A stretch of 64,000 nucleotides of DNA. Origin: Bacteroidales bacterium. Lineage in GTDB: Bacteria; Bacteroidota; Bacteroidia; Bacteroidales; UBA10428. Of this stretch, positions 35,150-44,191 are shown in pieces. Positions within the stretch are counted from its first letter, which is position 1, and each line of letters begins with the position of its first letter. Under the pieces are notes generated by a model, which was not told where the DNA came from, did no database searches, and worked only from the letters and a program-made list of their open reading frames with translations. A program made the translations under genes and the position numbers. The stretch is from assembly GCA_016926235.1 (NCBI GenBank), contig JAFGOZ010000425.1, positions 1 to 64,000 of the forward strand, written 5' to 3'.

Positions 35150-36274
35150 ATGCAACCGCAACCAAAATATAACTGGCTAAAAGCAATAATATATCTACTT
35201 GTAATGATACTACTTTTCATTGCATGTAAAAAAGACGATGATGACACCGCCCAATTTCATATTCCTTTAGAAAATCCGCATCTTGGACCACCCGCTGGCA
35301 ACCCGGATGGCCATTATCCGGTTCCGGCAGAAGCAGGACCGGAAGATGTCTCAAACCCCGACCATGTAGTAGGTGATGGCACCCCGGAAAGCTGCACCTG
35401 TGAAGCTTTTGTTGAAGCCATAGAACAGGGCGGTACCATCGTATTCAATTGCGGGCCCGATTCTGTTACCATCCAAATGGATCGAACAGCAAAAATATTC
35501 AATGATGCCAATCCCGATATTGTAATTGATGGAGGAGGGAAAGTAGCGCTTAGCGGAAGAGGCCGGAATCGCATATTATACATGAATACCTGCGATGAAA
35601 ACCAGCATTGGACTACCCCGCATTGCCAGGACCAGGACCATCCCCGTCTAACTTTGCAAAACCTTATTTTTTCAGATGGCAATTCCACTGCTGAAAAGGA
35701 ATACGATGGCGGAGGAGCTGTATGGGTGCGCGGGGGCCGGTTGAAAATTGTGAATTGTCGCTTTTTTAATAACGTATGTGCCCATACAGGACCTGATGTA
35801 GGAGGTGCTGCAGTACGGGTATTCGATCAATATAACGACTTACCCGTGTATGTTGTGAACAGCACATTTGGTGGCGCTGAAGGTTACGGTAACTATGGTT
35901 CAAATGGAGGGGGCATAAGCAGTATCGGTGTTTCATGGACAATCATTAACTGCCTCTTTTCATACAACCGAGCCATAGGCAATGGCGCCAATCCTGCTCA
36001 ATCCGGAACTCCCGGAGGTGGCAGCGGTGGTGCTATTTATAATGACGGGAATACGATGACATTAAGTGTATTTGGTACACTTATTGAACAAAACGACGTA
36101 AATGCCCATGGATCAGCTATTTTCTTTGTTACAAACGATCATTCCGGAAATATTGTTATTGACCAGTCGGTGATACGAAACAATATTGGCGGTTCCTTGT
36201 ACCCGGTTTATCCGGGTATTTCAATGCATAGCGATACAAAGATTGAGGTTACGAATTCAACAATTGAAGAATAA
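35150..36274 (+). CDS. Right-handed beta-helix lipoprotein
   Basis: 374 residues. Lipobox Cys26 (LLFIACKKDDDD) and a proline-rich linker precede a parallel beta-helix domain (about 75-370). The evidence is the repeated I-V-I-D-G-G, L-T-L-Q-N-L-I-F-S-D-G, V-N-C-R-F-F-N-N, V-N-S-T-F-G-G and I-N-C-L-F-S-Y-N type rungs with Asn ladders. Such proteins bind or cut polysaccharides (pectate-lyase-like) or act as adhesins; no catalytic residues are identifiable. Four Cys near 82-84 and in NTCDENQHWTTPHCQ could form disulfides. Confidence 0.8.
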   Translation: MQPQPKYNWLKAIIYLLVMILLFIACKKDDDDTAQFHIPLENPHLGPPAGNPDGHYPVPAEAGPEDVSNPDHVVGDGTPESCTCEAFVEAIEQGGTIVFNCGPDSVTIQMDRTAKIFNDANPDIVIDGGGKVALSGRGRNRILYMNTCDENQHWTTPHCQDQDHPRLTLQNLIFSDGNSTAEKEYDGGGAVWVRGGRLKIVNCRFFNNVCAHTGPDVGGAAVRVFDQYNDLPVYVVNSTFGGAEGYGNYGSNGGGISSIGVSWTIINCLFSYNRAIGNGANPAQSGTPGGGSGGAIYNDGNTMTLSVFGTLIEQNDVNAHGSAIFFVTNDHSGNIVIDQSVIRNNIGGSLYPVYPGISMHSDTKIEVTNSTIEE

Positions 36275-36357
36275 CCTGTACTCAATCCTACGAGGGTTTT
36301 AGCTTTACCAATCCAGTTTGCAAATTCGAAAGATATTAACCGGCATCCCTTTAAATA

Positions 36358-39162
36358 TTATTTTGTTTCAATTTTCCATGCTATTCTGTATTCCGGCTCA
36401 ATACGAACCGAATTGATTTTTGCAACCCCTGTTTCAAGCGGATTCGGCCCTTCTTCAAAATAAATCCGGTAATCTTCTGACAGAGGAACTATTTCAATAA
36501 AAAGTTCGCCATTGGAGATATTTACATCTTTGAGATTGATTGACCAGGTAGTAAGGTTATTAAAATTGTCGGCAATCAGTTTTCCGCCGGAGTAACATCG
36601 AGCTTTATCCCCTGTATAATCGATTCGCAGGTATATATTTTCAAAATCCTGAAAATTGCCGGTATCCAATACTATTTTCCATCCGGCAACAGGCAGGTTC
36701 TCAATATTCAAAGCAGATGAAGGCGTAGAAAGTTCGGCTTTTTCCGGTTTTCTGATACTCTCCCAGGGTGCAGGGATGGTATATTGTACCTTTGTAGTCC
36801 ATGATGTGTCACTTACAATTTTTACCCTTTCAGACGTAAAATATTCAATATCCAGTTCTGCAATCATATTGCTGCTTCCTTCAACACAAGGAAAATCAAG
36901 CAGGATATCATTTTCACCTTGACTTACATAACCCGTTATATCCAGCTTTGAAAAGTCTCCGGCGAAAATCTCCTGGTTCACCCATCTCCCGTTAATCCGA
37001 ACCTTTCCAGCTTCATCTGAAAATATAATTAAATATGCTTTACGAATATCTGATTTACCGGAAAGTTCAAATTTCTTATTAAAAAGACAGTGATACAAAG
37101 CGTTTTTATTTTCTATATTTTCAACTGATACTTTTAGCCATTGTGCATCCCAGAATAGTCTTTCTTCTGTTAGCTTATATCCAATTTCAATTTTAGGAAG
37201 TTCCAGCTTGTATGAAGGAAACAATACATCATTACCTTCATTTTGTAGACTTCCTTGGGTATTTGTGATTGAAACCGGACAAAGCGGGATAATTACCTCC
37301 CCCGCATTAGTTCCAAAAGCATGAAGCATATTTTCTTTATCCATATACAATCCTTTACTGGATTCAAAAGCATATTTTTCACCGTTTTGATTAAAAAGCC
37401 AGAACATATCAGCATCAAAAACTGAAATAAGGAAAATGCGATGTTTTTTTCCGGAACTTGTTTCTACAATTACTGGTTTTTCTGATCCCCATATTTTGTC
37501 AGAAATCAGATATTTTCTATCCTTCTCAGGTACTTTATCCCCATTGATTGTTACGCTAGTAATATTTGAAGCTTCAAGACAAAGCTCCGGATCAACACCA
37601 TGAATAAAATAAAAAAACCAATCGGTAGAATTTTCATTATCAAGTCTGCAAAGTGGTTGTGCAGTACCATATTTCAGAAGGACCTCATCCATTTGAAAAT
37701 TAAACGGCCAGATAAATAAGGCATCAGGAAAAATATCTACCGGATTTGAGGGCATTGTTAACTCTTCATCCTTAAGCTGAATAGTAAACTGAACACCTTT
37801 TTGCACTGGCTTATCAATTCCCCGGTAATAGTTGCTCACAAAGAGAAATCCTGCATCATCCTTGACCCGCAAGGCATATTGCAGATCCTTTTTACAATCC
37901 ACATTTCGTGGAATAACCGGACTCATGGGAGCCAATCTGTCACCATATTCGTTTAAAAAATAATGCAGGAGTTTAATTTTATTATACGAAGGTGCTAACT
38001 CGCCTGTCTCCCTTATAGCAGCCTGAAAATCATAGGATATATCCGGATACTCGTTCCAATAACCTGTTTCCAGCTGATCTTCTTCAAGTGTGGTGAAAGT
38101 ACCAACAGGGTTCGATCCTCCTGCAAATACATAATATCCTGGTAAATTGCTTCCCGATCCTGTTCTTGAAAGAGCAATGGCCAATCCATCCAACGAGTTA
38201 ATTATAGGCCGGCGATGATAGGAAATTTGATTGCCTACGCCCAGTTCGCAGGTAAAATAGGGATAAGGAGTATAATCTACTATATATTTGTCCGTGTTTT
38301 CTTTATGTCCAATTTTTTCGTCATTCACAGGCGCTTCAAAGCAGAATGCTTCGTTGTTTTCTATTTTATTTATATTTGTAGTCCAGGGTGCTGTAGGATA
38401 GGCTCCCCACAAAGGTATTACCTCCAGGGCGGGCACCGAAGCTGTACGCCAGCCTGTAACCGTATAAAGCGGAACATCCATGCCTTGCTTTATCGCAGTT
38501 TGCTTCAGCCAAAGTATATGTTCCTCCCCTCCTTTGCCACGCCAGTACTCATTTTCCAACTGAATACCAATTATTGGTCCGCCAACCTTATAATATAAAC
38601 CTTGTAATTGCTTTCCTATTTCTGCATATAAATTCTCAGCATACTTTTGATATTGTGGGTCGTTGGATCGTATTTTGATTCCTTCCTTTTTTAATACCCA
38701 GTCAGGAATGCCCCCATTGCGCACCTCACCATGGCACCACGGACCAATACGCGGATAAACCCATAAATCATGCTTTTGACATAATTCTATAAAAGCCCGC
38801 AGGTCTTTATTTCCCGACCAGTCAAATAGCCCTTCAACTTCCTCGTGATGAATCCAGAAAACATAGGTGGCAATAATATTAATTCCATTTGCTTTGGCTT
38901 TTAAAATAATATCTTCCCATTTATCACGGGGTATGCGGGAATAGTGGATTTCTCCCATTACGGGAATTATCGGTTTCCCTCCCAGGGTAAGGTATTTGCT
39001 ATTGGCAATAAGCTCTTTGCCTTTTGGTCCGGGATTTCCCATTTTTAAATGGTTTTCCTGTATTAACGGATCCATTATTCGTGCATCAATACGGATAGAT
39101 TGAGCATTTAGTGCAAAGAATAGCTTAATTGAAATGAATATTGCAGTTATAATTGTTTTCAT
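36358..39162 (-). CDS. Glycoside hydrolase family 35 beta-galactosidase
   Basis: 934 residues with a signal peptide (ending ALNAQ). The GH35 barrel is clear: MGEIHYSRIPRDKWED, ATYVFWIHHEEVEG, RIGPWCHGEVRNGG and IGIQLENEYW, in which Glu205 is the acid/base. The nucleophile region TCELGVGNQISYHRR contains Glu306. C-terminal beta-sandwich domains follow (700-930). Family members remove terminal beta-galactose from plant or algal polysaccharides. It is monocistronic and opposite in strand to the preceding lipoprotein genes. It fits functionally with the GH2/GH115 set 7-17 kb away. Confidence 0.94.
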   Translation of the reverse strand: MKTIITAIFISIKLFFALNAQSIRIDARIMDPLIQENHLKMGNPGPKGKELIANSKYLTLGGKPIIPVMGEIHYSRIPRDKWEDIILKAKANGINIIATYVFWIHHEEVEGLFDWSGNKDLRAFIELCQKHDLWVYPRIGPWCHGEVRNGGIPDWVLKKEGIKIRSNDPQYQKYAENLYAEIGKQLQGLYYKVGGPIIGIQLENEYWRGKGGEEHILWLKQTAIKQGMDVPLYTVTGWRTASVPALEVIPLWGAYPTAPWTTNINKIENNEAFCFEAPVNDEKIGHKENTDKYIVDYTPYPYFTCELGVGNQISYHRRPIINSLDGLAIALSRTGSGSNLPGYYVFAGGSNPVGTFTTLEEDQLETGYWNEYPDISYDFQAAIRETGELAPSYNKIKLLHYFLNEYGDRLAPMSPVIPRNVDCKKDLQYALRVKDDAGFLFVSNYYRGIDKPVQKGVQFTIQLKDEELTMPSNPVDIFPDALFIWPFNFQMDEVLLKYGTAQPLCRLDNENSTDWFFYFIHGVDPELCLEASNITSVTINGDKVPEKDRKYLISDKIWGSEKPVIVETSSGKKHRIFLISVFDADMFWLFNQNGEKYAFESSKGLYMDKENMLHAFGTNAGEVIIPLCPVSITNTQGSLQNEGNDVLFPSYKLELPKIEIGYKLTEERLFWDAQWLKVSVENIENKNALYHCLFNKKFELSGKSDIRKAYLIIFSDEAGKVRINGRWVNQEIFAGDFSKLDITGYVSQGENDILLDFPCVEGSSNMIAELDIEYFTSERVKIVSDTSWTTKVQYTIPAPWESIRKPEKAELSTPSSALNIENLPVAGWKIVLDTGNFQDFENIYLRIDYTGDKARCYSGGKLIADNFNNLTTWSINLKDVNISNGELFIEIVPLSEDYRIYFEEGPNPLETGVAKINSVRIEPEYRIAWKIETK

Positions 39163-39242
39163 GGATGAATTTTTATGTTACTTCATCCAAAAATAATAAG
39201 AATTATGAAAGATAAACTGCAATTTGTAACAACACTTAATTG

Positions 39243-39653
39243 CTAAATTGAAATCTCCTTTAATAAAACCCTTTTCGGCTTCACTCCCAATATTCGCTTT
39301 AACTCCTTACCATCTTTGAAAAGAATGAGAGTTGGAATATTTCTTATCTTGAATTTTTGGGCAAGTTGCTGATTTTGCTCAACATTTACCTTAGCAATAG
39401 TTACATTATCATTCTCCTCAGCAATTTCGTTTAAAGTTGGAGCAATAATCTTACATGGTGCACACCAGGGAGCCCAAAAATCAACGAGCACTATACCATT
39501 CCTTATAATAGTTTTAAAGTTTTTGTTGTTGAGAATTTTTATTTGTTTACTTGTTGCTACATCTTTTATATTTTTCATTTTGTTGTAGTTATAAGTAATT
39601 AGTGCAATAAATGCTACAACAACTCCTGCTAGTATGTATAATCCTGTTGTCAT
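39243..39653 (-). CDS. Membrane-anchored thioredoxin
   Basis: About 136 residues from the ATG at 39653; an upstream ATG at 39677 would add 8. One N-terminal membrane helix (GLYILAGVVVAFIALIT) precedes a thioredoxin fold (IVLVDFWAPWCAPCKI, IPTLILFKDG with cis-Pro). The active site is CAPC instead of the usual CGPC. The start of the fold after an N-in anchor suggests either a cytoplasmic or a periplasmic face depending on topology; Lys residues after the helix favour a cytoplasmic domain. It follows trxB by 36 bp, so it is the probable substrate of that reductase. Confidence 0.9.
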   Translation of the reverse strand: MTTGLYILAGVVVAFIALITYNYNKMKNIKDVATSKQIKILNNKNFKTIIRNGIVLVDFWAPWCAPCKIIAPTLNEIAEENDNVTIAKVNVEQNQQLAQKFKIRNIPTLILFKDGKELKRILGVKPKRVLLKEISI

Positions 39654-39689
39654 AATAATTGTTTTTATGAGACGCAAAATATTGCGTCT

Positions 39690-40616
39690 TTACTTAATAG
39701 TTCTAAGATAATCTGCTGCGCTAAGGGCAGCTACGGTGCCATCGGCTACTGCCGTGGTTACCTGGCGGTATTTTTTGGTTACACAATCGCCTGCAGCAAA
39801 TACACCTGGGATGTTTGTTTTCATATCCTGATCCACTACAATCTCTTGTTTATCATTTAGTTTTACTATATTACTTAAAGCTTCTGTATTAGGTTTATAA
39901 CCTACAAAGATGAATGTGCCATCGGTGGTTTTCTCAATCAGTTTACCTGATGGAAGATGCTCAATACTAACCTTTTGAAGTACACCATTACCATAAAACC
40001 CCCGTAATTCTGATTCCATAATGAAGTCAATTTTAGGATTTTTTTTCACATCTTCAACAGCTTGTTCAAATGCCTGGAAATGATCAAACTGGTGCACAAT
40101 GGTAACTTTTGTTGCATACTTTGTAAGTGCTACTGCCTCTTCAAGAGCTGAATTGCCACCGCCAACCACAATAAGTTCCTTATCTGTAAAGAATTCACCG
40201 TCACAAGTGGCACAGTACGAAATGCCTTTGCCTTTGTATTCTTCTTCACCGGGAATATTTAAAGGCCGATGTTTACCCCCAGGAGCAAGTATTACAGCTT
40301 TGGCAGAAAATACTCTTCCATCCTCAAGCTCCACGCTTTTATTCTCCCCTTCCAGGTTGTATTTCACTATCTTAACATTCGATTTAATAATACAACCAAA
40401 GTCCTTAGCCTGTTTTTTCATAGTATTTGCCAGCACATATCCATTTGTAAGTTCCACTCCAGGGTAGTTGGCTATTTCATTGGTAAGTACCATTTGTCCT
40501 CCAACTGCCCCTTCATTTAGAATAAGGGTATTAAGCTTAGCCCTTGAAGCATAAATTCCGGCAGTAAGACCAGCTGCACCGGCACCTAATATCATGATAT
40601 CAAAGGATTGTTCCAT
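39690..40616 (-). CDS. trxB: Thioredoxin reductase
   Basis: 308 residues. FAD-binding GAGAAGLTAGIYASRA, NADPH-binding GGGNSALEEA, the redox-active CATC disulfide (SYCATCDGEFF) and the C-terminal FAD motif GVFAAGDC match low-molecular-weight TrxB, at normal length. It transfers electrons from NADPH to thioredoxin, here most likely the anchored thioredoxin encoded next. The region upstream (40617-40736) separates it from the thioredoxin-like gene and carries a repeat, so it may have its own promoter. Confidence 0.95.
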   Translation of the reverse strand: MEQSFDIMILGAGAAGLTAGIYASRAKLNTLILNEGAVGGQMVLTNEIANYPGVELTNGYVLANTMKKQAKDFGCIIKSNVKIVKYNLEGENKSVELEDGRVFSAKAVILAPGGKHRPLNIPGEEEYKGKGISYCATCDGEFFTDKELIVVGGGNSALEEAVALTKYATKVTIVHQFDHFQAFEQAVEDVKKNPKIDFIMESELRGFYGNGVLQKVSIEHLPSGKLIEKTTDGTFIFVGYKPNTEALSNIVKLNDKQEIVVDQDMKTNIPGVFAAGDCVTKKYRQVTTAVADGTVAALSAADYLRTIK

Positions 40617-40683
40617 TGTATTGTAAAATAAATCTATATATGCTTATAATTAAAAAAAGACTTTAATTTTATTCTTATAACCC

Positions 40684-40736
40684 TGCGAGAGTTCGAACCT
40701 TCACGGGGTTTCTTTGACCTCGTAGAGTTAGTTCTG
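40684..40736. repeat. Dispersed GTTCGAA-type repeat
   Basis: CCTGCGAGAGTTCGAACCTTC followed by ACGGGGTTTC and CCTCGTAGAG. Related words occur at 31135-31156 (GGGGTCGAACTCTC), 56600-56622 (TTCGAATCCTTGCAGGG) and 62957-62980 (CCCGACGAGGGTTTGAATCC). It resembles a T-arm by composition only; no tRNA folds here. Confidence 0.45.
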
Positions 40737-41084
40737 TTAACCAAGATACTCATCCAAAATGGCCGTTATCTGTTCCCTGTTTTGAATGCTGGTTGTTGCT
40801 TTCACCATTTCTCCATTTTTATAGTATACGGTAAATGGTAATCCCATAAATCCCCTGCATAATGGTGCTTGTCTAATTACCACTGACTCCGGGCTGTCAA
40901 ATGCCATAGAGAAGAATTTCACATGCTCACGTTCTTCTTCCAGTTCTTCCATGGTTTCATACACTGGTATACACATGGGTCCCATACGTCCGCAGCATAC
41001 CATTACATTTTCATTCTCATTAATGATTTTTTGCAGCTCATCTTTGGTTTCAATTTCACGAATTGCTGTGTCTAGTAAATTCAT
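40737..41084 (-). CDS. Thioredoxin-like protein with C-C-x6-C active-site region
   Basis: 115 residues from the ATG at 41084 (MNLLDTAIREIE). The fold is thioredoxin-like (helix, VMVCC at the active-site turn, GLPFTVYY with cis-Pro, YKNGEMV). Instead of C-x2-C it has CCGRMGPMC, with Cys30, Cys31 and Cys38, and another Cys in APLCRG. This unusual spacing occurs in a small group of anaerobe thioredoxin-like proteins of unknown role; disulfide or persulfide chemistry is possible. It is 32 bp after the NifX-like gene and upstream of trxB, so it belongs to a redox operon. Confidence 0.8.
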   Translation of the reverse strand: MNLLDTAIREIETKDELQKIINENENVMVCCGRMGPMCIPVYETMEELEEEREHVKFFSMAFDSPESVVIRQAPLCRGFMGLPFTVYYKNGEMVKATTSIQNREQITAILDEYLG

Positions 41085-41116
41085 CGTATTAAAAATTAGG
41101 TTTGACAATTAGTAAT

Positions 41117-41464
41117 TTAATATGTTATAATTTCATGAATTATCGTTTTGTTTGATTTTAGCTTACCATTTAAAAATTTAATAACCAGTTGATCAGGGAA
41201 TGTTATCTCAACTCCTACAAAAAGATTTATCTTATAATTTGTAAATTCATTGATAATTTGTTTATCGATTTTATAGGTTATTATATCCGTAATACCTTGT
41301 TTCGATGCCCATTCAGGAAGTTTTATCAACTCCTCCCGCGGTGGTACTTTAAGATCTTTACTTCGTATTCCGCTTTCATCAATCAGAAATAGTTGATAGT
41401 GATTGCATTTTCCGAAATATTCGCTCAGTTTTCCTTTCTCAATCGGTATAGCTAGTTTTTTCAT
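41117..41464 (-). CDS. NifX/NifB-C (dinitrogenase Fe-Mo cofactor) domain protein
   Basis: 115 residues. KKLAIPIEKGKLSEYFGKCNHYQLFLID near the start has the start-to-Phe-Gly pattern of PF02579, with the Cys in FGKCNHY. ITDIITYKI and INLFVGV complete the domain. These single-domain proteins bind Fe-S or Fe-Mo clusters; most members in non-fixing anaerobes have no known role. It is the first gene of the minus-strand redox group and is divergent from a Crp/Fnr regulator, a common arrangement for redox-controlled genes. Confidence 0.85.
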   Translation of the reverse strand: MKKLAIPIEKGKLSEYFGKCNHYQLFLIDESGIRSKDLKVPPREELIKLPEWASKQGITDIITYKIDKQIINEFTNYKINLFVGVEITFPDQLVIKFLNGKLKSNKTIIHEIITY

Positions 41465-41838
41465 TGGTTAAATGTTATAAGACAAAGTTACGGCTGAATC
41501 TGATTAACCACAAGTAATTGAAGGGGCCGAAATCGGGTTGATTGTATGAAATATTACAGGTTTTTTTCTATGAAAATATAGGAATTACTATTTCTATAAA
41601 CCTAATTATATTATAATGAGTGTATTATGATTTTCAGACATTAAAGAAGGTTTGTAGAATAAGCACCGAAGTGAAGATTTTCTCAATTCTTAAGGTTTAT
41701 CTACGGCGTTTTCTCAACCATTACAAGTTCCCGGGGCAATCCCGGGTATATGATGTTTATCTCCTTCAGGGCTATTTTGATTAAAGTTAAATGATATATG
41801 GGAAATGATGCCTATTTTTGTAGTATAAGTTCAAACTA
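41465..41838. other. Divergent intergenic region with promoter and repeat
   Basis: 374 bp between the redox operon and the Crp/Fnr gene. CCCGGGGCAATCCCGGG around 41732-41748, followed by a CTTCAGGGCTA word, is a relative of a dispersed Bacteroidota repeat. TATTTTTG at 41813-41820 fits the TAnnTTTG -7 element for the Crp/Fnr gene, but no matching -33 element is seen. Confidence 0.5.
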
Positions 41839-41848
41839 TTGATCAATA
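41837..41848. promoter_or_regulatory. Palindrome at the start of the Crp/Fnr gene
   Basis: TATTGATCAATA is a perfect 12-bp palindrome, and its inner TTGAT/ATCAA halves are like a Crp/Fnr half site but without the usual 4-nt spacer. It overlaps the TTG start codon and lies 17 bp after the -7 element, so autoregulation is possible. Confidence 0.35.
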
Positions 41849-42528
41849 ATCAGTCAAATATAAACGACGCTGAAAAGATTGCCAAATGCTTCAGCTACCT
41901 GCAACCGGAAGAATTGGAGTTTTTAGGTAAAAAAAAGAAGCAAATCACCTACCTGAAAGGAGAAACTATTTTTAAACAGGGAGCCTTTGCACCTTATGTG
42001 CTTTTTGTGATTGACGGACTGGCAAGAGTATACCTGCAAACCGGAAATAATAAACAAATTAATATATGGCTGGCCAAACAGAGTGATTATATGGCCTTTT
42101 CAGCAGTATTTAATGAAACTATTTATCCATATTCTGCAATAGCCTTGAAAGATTCAATTATATGTATGATTGATAAAGAAGCTCTAAAACAAGTATTGAT
42201 GCAAAATCCTGCTTTTGGCATGAGGATAACTGCCAAGAATTATCGTAATGAAAATCGTTACCTCGAAATTATATATAACGTATCGGAAAAGCAGATGCGC
42301 GGTAAACTGGCTTCTACCCTGCTATATCTGTCATCTGAAGAATTTCTGGAAGAAAATGTATTTCAATACCTTACCCGTCAGGAGATTGCCGATTTTGCTT
42401 CCATTACTACCGAAAGCGCTATTAAGTATATCAAGGAATTCGAAAAAGAGGGAATTCTAACACTAGATGGAAAGAATATCCATATTGAAAACAAAGAATT
42501 ACTGGAAGAAATAAGCAGAAGAGGATAA
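41839..42528 (+). CDS. Crp/Fnr-family transcription regulator
   Basis: 229 residues. The start is a TTG at 41839, because no ATG exists before the cNMP-binding domain begins. Residues 25-140 form the cyclic-nucleotide-like beta-barrel (GETIFKQGAFAPYVLFVIDGLARVYL). Residues 150-225 form a winged helix (LTRQEIADFASITTESAIKYIKEFEKEG). No N-terminal Fnr cysteine cluster is present, so it is not an Fe-S Fnr; the ligand may be haem, a nucleotide or none. Position opposite the NifX/thioredoxin genes suggests it regulates them. Confidence 0.92.
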   Translation: MINNQSNINDAEKIAKCFSYLQPEELEFLGKKKKQITYLKGETIFKQGAFAPYVLFVIDGLARVYLQTGNNKQINIWLAKQSDYMAFSAVFNETIYPYSAIALKDSIICMIDKEALKQVLMQNPAFGMRITAKNYRNENRYLEIIYNVSEKQMRGKLASTLLYLSSEEFLEENVFQYLTRQEIADFASITTESAIKYIKEFEKEGILTLDGKNIHIENKELLEEISRRG

Positions 42529-43040
42529 TAAATGCAGGTTCACGCAAAGGCCTCGTGATTTGCTGAATCAAACATCAACGGATATAACTTGTGTCCCTGC
42601 TTTCCGACGCAGGTTAAATATTTGCCCTGATTATGTTCGTACTTGCGTCGTAATAACCTTCGGTTATTTTTACTATTGCTCTCGCCCCTATGGAGCTCAA
42701 ATAAAACTTATTACCAAACAGTGAATGGGCCAAACTTTATTATTGAGAGTTAAGTGATCGATATTCATTATTTCTTTGAATAATAAATAAGAATTTTGAT
42801 TGAGTATTGTCCGGTAAGCAAGGTTGAACTTTGATGATTTATCATATAAGTCCCAACAAGGCGAAAGCATCAGCCATAGGCAAAGCCCATGGAAAATAAT
42901 GGACATAGAAGACCGTTGCACCTGCGATCCTCATTTATTGTTCAATAAATGCCTGCAACGGAATAACAGAATGATTTTTCCAAAAAATAAGGGAAATTTT
43001 GAAATAGATTTAAGTTATATAGTAGAGCGCAAAGAACTCT
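42529..43040. other. 512-bp non-coding region with repeat relics
   Basis: No credible gene. A small hairpin AATAACC-TTC-GGTTATT followed by T residues (42652-42671) could terminate the Crp/Fnr transcript. Around 42871-42890 CCATAGGC-AAAG-CCCATGG is an imperfect hairpin within a sequence (CAAGGCGAAAGCATCAGCC upstream) that resembles a decayed dispersed Bacteroidota repeat. An open frame starting at 42824 runs antisense into the esterase gene and has no protein-like character. Confidence 0.5.
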
Positions 43041-43955
43041 TTATAGTAACCCATGTGCTTTTAGCCATTTTTTGCATGCTTCCGGCCAGGTTGATTCGGT
43101 ATTATCTGATCGTCCCAAACCATAACCATGGCCTCCTTTTTCATAGATATGCAATTCACAGGGGATTTTATTTTTTCGTAATGCCAGGGCATAATTTATA
43201 CTATTTTGAACCGGCACGGTTTTGTCATCCATAGAATGGACCAGAAAAGCCGGTGGAGTATTCGAGTCAACCTGCAATTCATTCGAAAAATGGCGAACCA
43301 TCTCTTCTTCAGGGTTTTTCCCCAACAGGTTTCTTCTTGAGCCCATATGGGTTATAGCCGTATCCATTGAAATAACAGGATATATGAGAATGGAAAAATC
43401 GGGCCGGGAGCTGGTAGTATCATTTGTTTCATAAACCTTTTCATCATAGTGAGTGGAAACTGTAGCAGCGAAATGACCTCCTGCCGAAAAGCCCATAATA
43501 CCTATCTTATTTGGATCAATATTCCATTCTTTTGCATGGCTTCTCACTATTCGTATTGCCTGCTGGCCATCCTGCAGTGGGCCAATGGTTTTATTTTCCA
43601 TAATGGCTTCATCAGGCAGCCTGTATTTCAATACGATAGCTGTTATCCCCAGGCTGTTAAACCATTGTGCAACTTGTGAACCTTCATGTTTGTGTGCCAG
43701 CAAAGCATAACCTCCCCCCGGGCAAATAATAACTGCAGTGCCTGTAGCAATTTCCAATGGGGCGGGATATATATCCAACTCCGGTGTGGATACATACTTT
43801 GTCCAGGCCCAGGTTTCATTGGAATCTGTCTTTAAAATATACCCCTTGTTTTCAATAGCTCCGGGAACGCCATCCTGCCATAAGGAAATTGTTTTTTGTT
43901 GCGGGAATATCCCCGGGCTTAGAAATAACAAGCAACTTAAAATTTGTATTTTCAT
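43041..43955 (-). CDS. Secreted alpha/beta-hydrolase esterase
   Basis: 304 residues from the ATG at 43955 (MKIQILSCLLFLSPG), giving a signal peptide. The alpha/beta-hydrolase core shows the oxyanion loop CPGGGY, nucleophile Ser in GIMGFSAGGHFAA, Asp in HSMDDKTVP and His in KGGHGYGLG. It matches the BD-FAE/xylan acetylesterase-like group common in polysaccharide-degrading Bacteroidota. It may remove acetyl or feruloyl groups from a glycan. It is monocistronic on the minus strand, with SGNH-type esterase genes 1-5 kb to its right on the same strand. Confidence 0.88.
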   Translation of the reverse strand: MKIQILSCLLFLSPGIFPQQKTISLWQDGVPGAIENKGYILKTDSNETWAWTKYVSTPELDIYPAPLEIATGTAVIICPGGGYALLAHKHEGSQVAQWFNSLGITAIVLKYRLPDEAIMENKTIGPLQDGQQAIRIVRSHAKEWNIDPNKIGIMGFSAGGHFAATVSTHYDEKVYETNDTTSSRPDFSILIYPVISMDTAITHMGSRRNLLGKNPEEEMVRHFSNELQVDSNTPPAFLVHSMDDKTVPVQNSINYALALRKNKIPCELHIYEKGGHGYGLGRSDNTESTWPEACKKWLKAHGLL

Positions 43956-44191
43956 CCTGTTCATAATAAAAGCATTAATTTAGTCTAAAAATAGTAAAGT
44001 TTATCAAGAATTAACACTAATGGATTACCCCCTTTTATGGAATCAGTATAAAAGAATTTAACCCAAAGCCTTGATTTATGTTAAAATTATACCTACCTTT
44101 AAACTGTTAAATATTAAGTATTTAACAAACATTTCAAAATGAAAACGGGGCCATTTAAAATCATTTATTCATTTTTTAATCATTGCAGGTA

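Noticed and set aside
40684..40736. Possible tRNA because of a GTTCGAAC word
   Set aside because: No acceptor, D or anticodon stems can be drawn; similar words recur in other spacers as repeats.
42824..43234. 136-codon plus-strand open frame
   Set aside because: It is half non-coding repeat-like DNA and half antisense to the esterase gene; no domain or signal.
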